Source of the DNA: an uncultured Oscillospiraceae bacterium
Lineage (GTDB): Bacteria > Bacillota > Clostridia > Oscillospirales > Ruminococcaceae
Length of the DNA: 39,392 nt
NCBI GenBank assembly: GCA_900546885.1
Contig: UREN01000015.1
Coordinates: 1 to 39,392 of the forward strand
Direction: 5' to 3'
A model generated the notes under the pieces. That model made no database searches. It had not been told where the DNA came from and saw only the letters and a list, made by a program, of their open reading frames with translations. Made by a program: the position numbers and the translations under genes. Positions 32,872-39,392 of this stretch are shown here, one piece after another (positions within the stretch are counted from its first letter, which is position 1; every line of letters starts with the position of its first letter).

Positions 32872-34281
32872 TCACGCGCCAAGCCCAAACCAAGTTTGGA
32901 ATTTGGGCACATAGCCCATCACAAAAATAATCAGAATGAGCGCGGGCAGCACATAGGTGAGGTAACCGCGCGCCCATTTGGGGAACTTCAGGCCCTGGCC
33001 CGCGTCCGCCTCTGCAATAAAGTTTTTCCAGCCCCAGCCGCCTTTGGACACGCAGAACACAAGATACAAAAGCGAGCCAAGCGGCAACAGGTTGTTCGAG
33101 ACAATAAAGTCTTCCAGGTCTTGGATATTCCCAATGCCGGGCACAGAAAAACCGCTCCACACATTAAAGCCCAGCGCACACGGAAGGGAAAGCAGAATAA
33201 CGGCCACGCCGTTTACCGCCACGGCCTTTTTGCGCGCCCAGCCCCAATTATCCATACAGAAGCTGATGAGGTTTTCAAACACGGCAATGATGGTGGAAAG
33301 CGCCGTAAAACTCATAAATAAAAAGAACAACGCGCCCCACACACGGCTGCTGGGCATCTGCTCGAACACGCCGGGCAAGGTGATGAACACCAGCCGCGGG
33401 CCTTCGCCCGGGTCTACCCCAAAGGCAAAACAGGCCGGGAAGATGATAAGCCCCGTAAGCAGTGCCACCGTTGTATCCAGCACGCCAATGTTCACGGCTT
33501 CGCCCATCAGGCTGCGCTCTTTGCCGATATACGAGCCGAAAATGGCCATGGCGCTGATGCCAAGGCTGAGCGTGAAGAAGGCCTGCCCCATGGCGGCGTA
33601 CACCGCCTCGCCAAAGCTGGCCCAGCGCTCGGCCGTTGTGCTGCCCTGGAACATCCGGCTGAAATCCGGCACCAGGTAAAATTCAAACCCGGCGCCAGCG
33701 CCCGGAAGCGTGACGCTGCGCACACACAGCACCACCAAAATTACAAACAGGCAGGCCATCATCACTTTTGTGATGCGCTCTACCCCTTTCTGCAGCCCCA
33801 TGCTGCACACAAAAAAGCATAATACCACCACAACCAGCATCCAGCCAATCATTTCGGCCGGGTTGGCCAGCATGGCGTCAAACACACCGGCAACGGCGCC
33901 GGCATCCAGCCCGGTAAATGTGCCGCTTGCACTTTTTACCATATAAGAAAGCATCCAGCCGCCCACCGTGGTGTAAAACATCATCAGCACATAGCACCCA
34001 ATGAAGCCCCACCACTTGAAATGCCGCCATTTTGTGCCCGGCGCCAGCACCTCAAAGCTTTTGGCACAGCTTTTCTGGCTGGCGCGGCCCACGGCAAACT
34101 CCATTACCATAACAGGCAGGCCCAAAATGACAAGAAACGTCAGATACACCAGCACAAATGCCGCGCCGCCGTATTTCCCCGTGATGTAGGGAAAGCGCCA
34201 CACGTTTCCAAGCCCGATGGCGCACCCCGCACTGATGAGCAGAAAGCCCAGGCGCGAGGCAAATTTTTCACGTTGCTGCAC
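32872..34281 (-). CDS. Sodium:neurotransmitter symporter (NSS) family transporter
   Basis: A LeuT-fold Na+-coupled transporter, probably for an amino acid. The 469-aa product starts QQREKFASRLGFLLISAG and has the TM1 unwound signature GCAIGLGNVWRFPY (19-32) that forms the substrate and sodium sites, then about eleven hydrophobic segments in all. The GTG at 34281 was chosen because GGGGGG lies 7 nt upstream and the family start lies here; the in-frame ATG at 34371 has no ribosome binding site and would add a poorly conserved 30-residue tail through a leader hairpin. Substrate cannot be told from sequence alone; tryptophan, tyrosine and branched-chain types exist. Confidence 0.93.
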   Translation of the reverse strand: MQQREKFASRLGFLLISAGCAIGLGNVWRFPYITGKYGGAAFVLVYLTFLVILGLPVMVMEFAVGRASQKSCAKSFEVLAPGTKWRHFKWWGFIGCYVLMMFYTTVGGWMLSYMVKSASGTFTGLDAGAVAGVFDAMLANPAEMIGWMLVVVVLCFFVCSMGLQKGVERITKVMMACLFVILVVLCVRSVTLPGAGAGFEFYLVPDFSRMFQGSTTAERWASFGEAVYAAMGQAFFTLSLGISAMAIFGSYIGKERSLMGEAVNIGVLDTTVALLTGLIIFPACFAFGVDPGEGPRLVFITLPGVFEQMPSSRVWGALFFLFMSFTALSTIIAVFENLISFCMDNWGWARKKAVAVNGVAVILLSLPCALGFNVWSGFSVPGIGNIQDLEDFIVSNNLLPLGSLLYLVFCVSKGGWGWKNFIAEADAGQGLKFPKWARGYLTYVLPALILIIFVMGYVPKFQTWFGLGA

Positions 34282-34384
34282 AAAGATACCCCCCGAACGC
34301 CCCTGCAAAGCCGCATGCGGGGCGCCGCCCTTATTTGCGCACAGAAAAGCCGCAGCTTTTCCTGTGTGCATATGTCATCATGTT

Positions 34385-34413
34385 AGCATAGCAAAAACCG
34401 GGCGGCGCGTCAA
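34385..34413 (-). promoter_or_regulatory. Promoter of the NSS symporter, embedded in the mntP terminator
   Basis: TTGACG (34408-34413), 17-bp spacer and TATGCT (34385-34390). The -35 lies in the loop of the mntP terminator and the spacer holds that terminator's 3' arm and T-tract. The leader of about 100 nt contains a long hairpin (near 34342-34374). Confidence 0.7.
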
Positions 34414-34426
34414 CCTGGCCGCCCGG
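34393..34426 (-). terminator. Terminator of mntP
   Basis: A 9-bp GC stem with an 11-nt loop and T5 on the minus strand, 14 bp past the mntP stop. Confidence 0.88.
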
Positions 34427-34439
34427 GGCGCAAGGCCTT

Positions 34440-35024
34440 TCAGCCCCCCGTCAGGTGCTCAATCAGAATTTTAACCCCAATGGCCACCAAAATGGCCCCG
34501 CCGCAAAGCTGCGCCCGCGCGCCCAGCAAAAGCCCAAAGCGGCGGCCCAGCGCATGCCCCACCAGGCAGCAGGCAAAGGTGATGCAGCAAATAAAGCCGG
34601 CGGCCAGCCAGATATTTACGCTGAGCGCCGCAAAGCTGACGCCCACGGCCAGGGCATCAATGCTGGTGGCCAGCGCCTGCAGCAGCATCATTTTCAAACC
34701 AAACTGCCGCCCGGCCGGGCAGGCGGGGCCCTCTTTTTTGGTGCGGCGTATATCTTGCACGGCCTCCCACAGCATGCTGCCGCCAATCAAGCCCAGCAGA
34801 GCAAAGGCCACCCAGTGGTCCACCGCGCCGATCCACTGGGCGAACACGCGGCCCAGAAAATAGCCTGCCAGCGGCATCAGGCCCTGAAAAAGGCCAAAAC
34901 AGGCGCTGGTTGCCACCGCCTGCCTGCGCGTGAACTGCGCAAAGCACATGCTGTTTGTCACAGAAACCGCAAAGGCGTCCATAGAAAGGCCCAGCGCCAG
35001 CAAAAACAACGTCCAGATGGTCAT
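34440..35024 (-). CDS. mntP: Manganese efflux pump MntP
   Basis: MntP exports Mn2+ and protects from manganese excess. The 194-aa product has about six membrane segments in two inverted repeats, each with the family's key aspartate (LGLSMDAFAVS with Asp16; ATSIDALAVGVSF). The ATG at 35024 has AGGAGGAG upstream; the frame beyond it runs into the riboswitch. A Mn2+ riboswitch directly upstream confirms the function. Confidence 0.95.
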   Translation of the reverse strand: MTIWTLFLLALGLSMDAFAVSVTNSMCFAQFTRRQAVATSACFGLFQGLMPLAGYFLGRVFAQWIGAVDHWVAFALLGLIGGSMLWEAVQDIRRTKKEGPACPAGRQFGLKMMLLQALATSIDALAVGVSFAALSVNIWLAAGFICCITFACCLVGHALGRRFGLLLGARAQLCGGAILVAIGVKILIEHLTGG

Positions 35025-35073
35025 GGTCTCCTCCTCCAGGCAAGGCGGGCCGCAGTGCGCGGCGCACCCAAAT

Positions 35074-35106
35074 AAAAACCGCGGGCAGCCCAAAAGCTGC
35101 CCGCGG
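35074..35106 (-). terminator. Switchable terminator of the Mn riboswitch
   Basis: An 11-bp perfect stem with a 6-nt loop and T5. Its 5' arm (35096-35106) shares 35100-35106 with the 3' strand of aptamer helix P1, so aptamer and terminator exclude each other. Confidence 0.92.
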
Positions 35107-35200
35107 GTCTTGTCACATCAAGCAAAGCCAGGCGCACGGCGCCAGTATGTTGACTTTGCACACCGGCTTGCGCCGGCGCGGACTACTCCCCCACAGGAGT
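35100..35200 (-). ncRNA. yybP-ykoY manganese riboswitch
   Basis: Conserved blocks are present in order: GGGGGAGTAG (35183-35192), CAAAGTCAACATACTGGC, GGCTTTGCTTGATG and ACAAGACCCGCGGG. P1 forms between CCTGTGGG (35190-35197) and CCCGCGGG (35100-35107). Since the P1 3' strand is needed by the terminator, Mn2+ binding should stabilise P1, block termination and switch mntP on. This agrees with the known activating behaviour of the class. Confidence 0.93.
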
Positions 35201-35209
35201 ATATGCATC

Positions 35210-35239
35210 AGTGTAGCAGGCGCATCAGCGGTTAGTCAA
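35210..35239 (-). promoter_or_regulatory. Promoter of the Mn riboswitch-mntP transcript
   Basis: TTGACT (35234-35239), 18-bp spacer and TACACT (35210-35215), giving a start just before P1. A closer TATACT (35198-35203) would cut off P1 and was not chosen. Confidence 0.6.
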
Positions 35240-35267
35240 CAATAACCTTTTAAAGAGCCCACATCCC

Positions 35268-36137
35268 TCACAGGGCGCGGAACCCCTTGCCAATGGTTTC
35301 GGAAGAGTTCACGATGGTGATAAAGGCCTTGGGGTCTGCCCGGCGGATAAAATTGCGCAGCAAAACGGCTTCGCGCCGCTTCAGCACGGTGGTGATGACG
35401 TGCTCTTCCCTGCCCGTATAGGCGCCGCGCGCGTCATAGATGGTGGCGCCGCGGTGCAGGCTGTCGCGGATGAACGCGGTGATGCGCTCTGGCGAGGACG
35501 AGACGATGGTCACCTTTTTGCGCACATTGATGCTTTCAATGACGCCGTCCACCACAAACGCCTTTGCCAGAAGGCCCAGCACGCAGTAAAGGCCCGTGCG
35601 CACGCCGTACAGCCCGCCTGCAAACACAGCGATGAAAAAATCTGACGCAAACAGCGCCTTGCCTATCTCCAGGCTTGTCTTTTTGGCAAGAATCATGGCC
35701 AGAATATCCGTCCCGCCGCTGGACGCGCCGATGTTGAACACAATGGCGCTGCCTGCCGCGGGCAGCAGCACGGCATAGCACAGCTCGAGAAACGTGTCGC
35801 TTGTAAAGGGCGCGGGCATGGGGTACACACGCTCCAGAATCCATACATAAAAAGAAAGCGCAAACGAAGAATAGATGGTGGCGCCCATGGTTTTTATGCC
35901 CAGAAACACAAGCCCCAGCGCCACCAGCACGGCGTTGATGATGAACATAAACGTGCCCACATCCATATGAGGCAGCAAGGTGGCCGCCAGAATGGAGATG
36001 CCCGAGGTGCCTCCCATGGCAAAATGGTTGGGCGATTTGAAAAAATGAATTCCTGCGGCCAGCAGCAGGAGCCCTGCGTTCAAAAGCAGAAAATAGGCGA
36101 GGTATTCTTTGGTGAGAAACTTTTTGCACTGTTTCAT
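35268..36137 (-). CDS. YitT family membrane protein (second copy)
   Basis: A 289-aa YitT/DUF161 protein with about six hydrophobic segments (15-205), the family loop [14 protein letters not shown] near 138-151, and a C-terminal DUF2179 domain ([14 protein letters not shown] to VNSSETIG, about 208-283). The substrate is unknown. ATG 36137 has GAGGGAAA about 9 nt upstream. It is clearly related to the copy at 4881-5765 but diverged; the two are not recent duplicates. No clear terminator separates it from the mntP promoter. Confidence 0.92.
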   Translation of the reverse strand: MKQCKKFLTKEYLAYFLLLNAGLLLLAAGIHFFKSPNHFAMGGTSGISILAATLLPHMDVGTFMFIINAVLVALGLVFLGIKTMGATIYSSFALSFYVWILERVYPMPAPFTSDTFLELCYAVLLPAAGSAIVFNIGASSGGTDILAMILAKKTSLEIGKALFASDFFIAVFAGGLYGVRTGLYCVLGLLAKAFVVDGVIESINVRKKVTIVSSSPERITAFIRDSLHRGATIYDARGAYTGREEHVITTVLKRREAVLLRNFIRRADPKAFITIVNSSETIGKGFRAL

Positions 36138-36138
36138 C

Positions 36139-36167
36139 TTGGGCTTTCCCTCATTCTGTGCTATACT
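36139..36167 (+). promoter_or_regulatory. Promoter of the DEAD-box helicase gene
   Basis: TTGGGC (36139-36144), 17-bp spacer and an extended -10 TGC-TATACT (36162-36167). The leader is about 95 nt. Confidence 0.65.
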
Positions 36168-36266
36168 GTTTTCAGGCAAAATTTTGAAAACGCGCACTGC
36201 GGCTTAGATTGTAACACAATGCCGGCGAAAAGGGAACCCGCGTTTTCACCAGAACAGGAAGGTTTC

Positions 36267-37847
36267 ATGCAATTCAGGGAACTGGGGCTTTGCGCCCCTA
36301 TTTTACGTGCCGCCGCCGAGGCCGGTTATACGCAGCCGTCGCCCATTCAGGAAAAGGCCATTGGCCCGGTGCTTGCCGGGCGCGATGTGTTGGGCTGCGC
36401 ACAGACGGGCACGGGCAAAACGGCGGCTTTTGCCATGCCCATTTTGCACAGGCTGGCCCAAGGCGGCGCCAGGGGGTATATTCGCGCACTGGTGCTTACG
36501 CCCACGCGCGAGCTGGCTTTGCAGATAGACGAAAGCTTTGCCGCCTATGGCCGTCATCTGCCGCTGCGCCACCTGGTGGTTTTTGGCGGCGTGGGCCAGG
36601 GCCCGCAGGTGGCCGCACTGCAAAAGGGCGTGGATATTCTTACTGCCACGCCCGGCCGCCTGAACGACCTTGCCGGCCAGGGGTATATCGACCTTTCCCG
36701 GCTGGAGGTATTTGTGCTGGACGAGGCCGACCGCATGCTGGACATGGGCTTTGTGCACGATGTAAAACGTGTGGTGGCGCGCCTGCCGCAGAAAAGGCAG
36801 ACGCTTTTGTTCAGCGCCACCATGCCGGCCGAGATCCGCACGCTGGCGCAAAGCCTTCTGCGCAGCCCGGTGTACGCACAGGCCGCGCCGCCCGCCACCA
36901 CGGTGGAGGCCATTGACCAGTGCGTATGTTTTGTGGACAAAGGCAACAAAAAACATTTGCTGGCCCGGCTTTTGCGCGCGCCGCAGGTGGAAAGCGCGCT
37001 TGTGTTCACCCGCACAAAGCACGGCGCAAACCGCGTGGTGAAAGAGCTTGCCGCCGCCGGAATAGAGGCCATGGCCATCCATGGCAACAAAAGCCAGACA
37101 GCGCGCCAGCAGGCGCTGGGGCGCTTCAAGGCAGGCGAGCTGCGTGTGCTGGTGGCCACAGACATCGCCGCGCGCGGCATTGACGTCAGCGGGCTTTCCC
37201 ACGTGTTCAACTACGACCTTCCCAACGTGCCGGAAACGTATGTGCACCGCATTGGGCGCACGGGGCGCGCGGGGAAAAGCGGCTGCGCGGTAAGCTTTTG
37301 CTGCGAGGACGAGCTGCCGTATCTTGCCGATATTGAAAAACTGATTAAACGCGCCATCCCTGTGCGCGCCCACGCCTGGCCCGCACAGTTTGACACGCCC
37401 GCGCGCGGCAGGCAGGCCGCGCCGCAGGGCGGGCAAAAAACAGAACAGGAGAAAACAGCCATGGAAGAAAAGGAAAAAGTGCTGCCGGGCGCCCCGCAAA
37501 GCGAGGGCCCGGCCAAGCGCCGGCGCCGCCGCGGCGGGCGCCGGCATAACCGCAGCAAAAAGGCCGGCACAGCGCAGGCCGCAGCGCCGGTGAAACCCGC
37601 CGCCCCTGCGGCGCCAAAGCCGGCCGCCGCCAGGGCCGAAAAGAAAAAAGAAGCCAAGCCCCAGCCCCGCACACGGCGTGAAGAGGCAGCGCGCCGCCCA
37701 GGCGCCGCACCGGAGGTGGATGACAGCATCCAGCTTATCAGCCGCCGGCCGCCGGCGCAAAAATTTTCCAGCTTTGAAGAGTATATGAAAGCTCACGGCG
37801 CCACCGGGCCGGACGACGGGGAGGATGACCCCGCCCTTCAGCCGTAA
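36267..37847 (+). CDS. DEAD-box ATP-dependent RNA helicase, RhlE-like
   Basis: It unwinds structured RNA using ATP, commonly in ribosome assembly or mRNA decay. The 526-aa protein has the Q-motif region ([11 protein letters not shown], Gln28), motif I AQTGTGKT (45-52), PTRELA (79-84), DEAD (152-155), SAT (183-185), ARGIDVS and HRIGRTGR. A basic low-complexity tail (from about 400) has [16 protein letters not shown], then Ala/Pro/Lys-rich sequence, and likely binds RNA. ATG 36267 follows AGGAAGG at 5 nt; a longer in-frame start upstream would cross the promoter. The exact subfamily is uncertain. Confidence 0.95.
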   Translation: MQFRELGLCAPILRAAAEAGYTQPSPIQEKAIGPVLAGRDVLGCAQTGTGKTAAFAMPILHRLAQGGARGYIRALVLTPTRELALQIDESFAAYGRHLPLRHLVVFGGVGQGPQVAALQKGVDILTATPGRLNDLAGQGYIDLSRLEVFVLDEADRMLDMGFVHDVKRVVARLPQKRQTLLFSATMPAEIRTLAQSLLRSPVYAQAAPPATTVEAIDQCVCFVDKGNKKHLLARLLRAPQVESALVFTRTKHGANRVVKELAAAGIEAMAIHGNKSQTARQQALGRFKAGELRVLVATDIAARGIDVSGLSHVFNYDLPNVPETYVHRIGRTGRAGKSGCAVSFCCEDELPYLADIEKLIKRAIPVRAHAWPAQFDTPARGRQAAPQGGQKTEQEKTAMEEKEKVLPGAPQSEGPAKRRRRRGGRRHNRSKKAGTAQAAAPVKPAAPAAPKPAAARAEKKKEAKPQPRTRREEAARRPGAAPEVDDSIQLISRRPPAQKFSSFEEYMKAHGATGPDDGEDDPALQP

Positions 37848-37882
37848 GGGGCTTTTCCCCGCCGGTTTTTTGGCAAAACGTC

Positions 37883-37911
37883 TTGCCAGCAGAAAAATTT
37901 TCGTGTATAAC
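37883..37911 (+). promoter_or_regulatory. Promoter of the flavodiiron-rubredoxin unit
   Basis: TTGCCA (37883-37888), 17-bp spacer and TATAAC (37906-37911), about 50 bp before the start. A GGGG/CCCC hairpin and a T6 run just past the helicase gene (37849-37872) may be its terminator. Confidence 0.7.
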
Positions 37912-37960
37912 TGATTACGAATCGCAATTGATACTTTTTCCACAAAGGAGGGCTGGCGCT

Positions 37961-39157
37961 ATGGGCGCGCTTTTGGCAAAAGAAAACATCTGGTATGTGG
38001 GCACGCAAGACCCGAACCTGCGCGTGTTCGACATCATCATGCATTCCGACTGGGGCACCAGCTACAACGCATATCTTGTAAAGGGCAGCGAAAAAACCGC
38101 CCTTTTTGAAACCAGCAAGCTGGAATTTTTCGACGAATTTCTGGCAAACGTGCGCGAAGTGTTCGACCCGGCCAGCATCGATTACATTGTGGTGGACCAC
38201 ACCGAACCCGACCACAGCGGCAGCCTGGAAAAACTGCTGGCGCTGGCGCCAAACGCCACTGTGCTGGGCAGCGCCACGGCGCTGAACTTTTTGAAGCAGA
38301 TTGTGAACCACGAGTTTGCCTGCCGCGCCGTGACGGAAAAGGATACGGTAGACCTTGGCGGCATGACGCTGCATTTCCTCAGCGTGCCGTTTCTGCACTG
38401 GCCGGACAGCATGTACACCTATATTCCCGAAGCCAAGGCGCTGTTCACCTGTGACAGTTTCGGCTGCCACTATGCCGACAGCCGTGTGTTCAACGATTTG
38501 ATTGAGGGAGATTTCACCCCGGCCTACAAATATTATTTCGATTGCATCATCGGGCCCTTTAAGCGCCCGTATATGGTGAATGCGCTGGAAAAAATCAAGG
38601 GGCTGGACATCGAGTTTGTGGGCAACGGCCACGGGCCCGTGCTGCGCAGCAACGTGCAGAAATATTTTGATTTGTATGCACAGTGGTGCCAGGTGCCCGT
38701 GCGCGAAACCAAGCGCATTGCCATTGCCTATGTGTCGGCCTATGGCTATACGCGCATGCTGGCGCAGGCCATTGCACAGGGCGCGGGCAGCGAGGGCTGC
38801 GAAGTGCAGCTGTTCGACCTTGTCACAGACGACAAGGCTGCCGCGGCCGCCGCGGTGGAAGACGCAGACGGCTTTTTGCTGGGCAGCCCCACGCTGGTGG
38901 GCGACGCGCTGCCCCCCATTTACGAGATGCTGCTGGGGCTGAACCCCATCATCCACAAAGGGAAGTTTGCGGGGGCGTTCGGCTCTTACGGGTGGAGCGG
39001 CGAGGCCGTGCCCAACCTTGTGGCCCGCATGCAGCAGCTGAAGCTTGCGCTGCCCGCCGAGGGCCTGCGCGTGCGCTTTAAGCCCACCGGGCAAGACCTT
39101 GCCGCCGCCAAAGAGTATGGCGCCGCGTTTGCAAAGGCCGTAAAAGGGGAAACCTGA
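37961..39157 (+). CDS. Flavodiiron protein (A-type flavoprotein, O2/NO reductase)
   Basis: It reduces O2 to water (or NO to N2O) and protects anaerobes. The 398-aa product has a metallo-beta-lactamase-like domain with a full diiron ligand set: His80, Glu82, Asp84 and His85 (HTEPDHSG), His146, Asp165 and His224. A C-terminal flavodoxin domain (about 250-395) carries the FMN loop YVSAYGYTRMLA and the GSYGWSGEAV segment. AAAGGAGG precedes the ATG at 37961. A rubredoxin 92 bp downstream is the likely electron donor. Which of O2 or NO it prefers cannot be told here. Confidence 0.95.
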   Translation: MGALLAKENIWYVGTQDPNLRVFDIIMHSDWGTSYNAYLVKGSEKTALFETSKLEFFDEFLANVREVFDPASIDYIVVDHTEPDHSGSLEKLLALAPNATVLGSATALNFLKQIVNHEFACRAVTEKDTVDLGGMTLHFLSVPFLHWPDSMYTYIPEAKALFTCDSFGCHYADSRVFNDLIEGDFTPAYKYYFDCIIGPFKRPYMVNALEKIKGLDIEFVGNGHGPVLRSNVQKYFDLYAQWCQVPVRETKRIAIAYVSAYGYTRMLAQAIAQGAGSEGCEVQLFDLVTDDKAAAAAAVEDADGFLLGSPTLVGDALPPIYEMLLGLNPIIHKGKFAGAFGSYGWSGEAVPNLVARMQQLKLALPAEGLRVRFKPTGQDLAAAKEYGAAFAKAVKGET

Positions 39158-39249
39158 CAATATGGTACCGGCGCGCACAGGATGTTCTATGCGCTTTGAC
39201 AGGCCCGGCCCCGGGCCAGAACACACCGGAACAGAAAGGAGAGACCATC

Positions 39250-39363
39250 ATGGCGAAATGGGTATGCACCATCTGCGGTTACGAATGTGAGGGCGACACG
39301 CCCGAAGTGCCGTGCCCCGTGTGCGGTGCGGGCGAAGAGGCCTACGAAAAGGTAGAAGAGTAA
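39250..39363 (+). CDS. Short rubredoxin-like protein
   Basis: A 37-aa protein with two CxxC knuckles (CTICG at Cys6/Cys9 and CPVCG at Cys22/Cys25) that should bind one iron. Classical rubredoxins have about 52 residues; this one lacks the central loop and resembles the C-terminal rubredoxin domain of rubrerythrin. AAAGGAG lies 8 nt before the ATG at 39250. Placed after the flavodiiron gene, it probably passes electrons to it. A 7-bp GC hairpin (39202-39217) lies in the gap. The gene is complete within the window. Confidence 0.9.
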   Translation: MAKWVCTICGYECEGDTPEVPCPVCGAGEEAYEKVEE

Positions 39364-39392
39364 CCGGCTGAAAAGCCAGGGCCGGGCGCCTG

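Noticed and set aside
35198..35203. TATACT as the mntP -10 box
   Set aside because: Starting from it would lose most of the 5' strand of riboswitch helix P1; the box at 35210-35215 keeps it.
1..39392. CRISPR arrays, insertion sequences, phage or defence systems
   Set aside because: No regular direct repeats with spacers, transposase, integrase or recognised defence proteins were seen; the region looks like core chromosome.

Overview
The window reads as a chromosomal segment of a GC-rich, spore-forming, anaerobic Firmicute, most likely a Clostridia member related to Oscillospiraceae/Ruminococcaceae (inference). The basis is high GC throughout with A-rich AGGAGG-type ribosome binding sites, a SpoIIP sporulation gene, T-box, THF and Mn riboswitches, a clade II clostridial-type large PurL, a flavodiiron protein with a rubredoxin, and a 2-hydroxyacyl-CoA-dehydratase-type ATPase. 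No rRNA, tRNA, CRISPR array, prophage or insertion sequence was seen.

Positions 40-23580 run on the minus strand. ybaK (23092-23580) lies upstream. A sigma-A-like promoter and an attenuator-like leader then open a purine operon: purE-purC-purF-purM-purN-purO-purH-[membrane protein]-purD-purL (22745 to 9110). PurH is split: a stand-alone AICAR transformylase sits beside an archaeal-type PurO IMP cyclohydrolase. With the large PurL, the set covers PRPP to IMP except PurB (and PurK, if the organism needs it). A 707-aa GT-C-like membrane protein sits between purH and purD. Past purL come two paralogous GT-C-like membrane proteins sharing a nearly identical 175-bp 3' tract, then a YitT protein. 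A methionine T-box then controls metN-metI-metQ, with metG next in line.

Positions 23650-26700 hold a divergent promoter pair, a tetrahydrofolate riboswitch with the folate ECF S component folT, a highly structured 200-bp intergenic block, a three-repeat peptidoglycan-binding protein, and a convergent PPK2 polyphosphate kinase.

Positions 26800-32900 hold a two-gene operon for a double-ATPase activase and a dehydratase-like Fe-S protein. It diverges from spoIIP, which has a candidate sporulation (sigma-E-like) promoter.

Positions 32600-39392 hold an NSS amino-acid:sodium symporter, mntP behind a manganese riboswitch with a readable switching mechanism, a second YitT protein, and then plus-strand genes: a DEAD-box RNA helicase, a flavodiiron protein and a very short rubredoxin. 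Much of the regulation can be read directly: T-box for methionine, THF for folate uptake, Mn2+ for Mn efflux, and a probable attenuator for purines.
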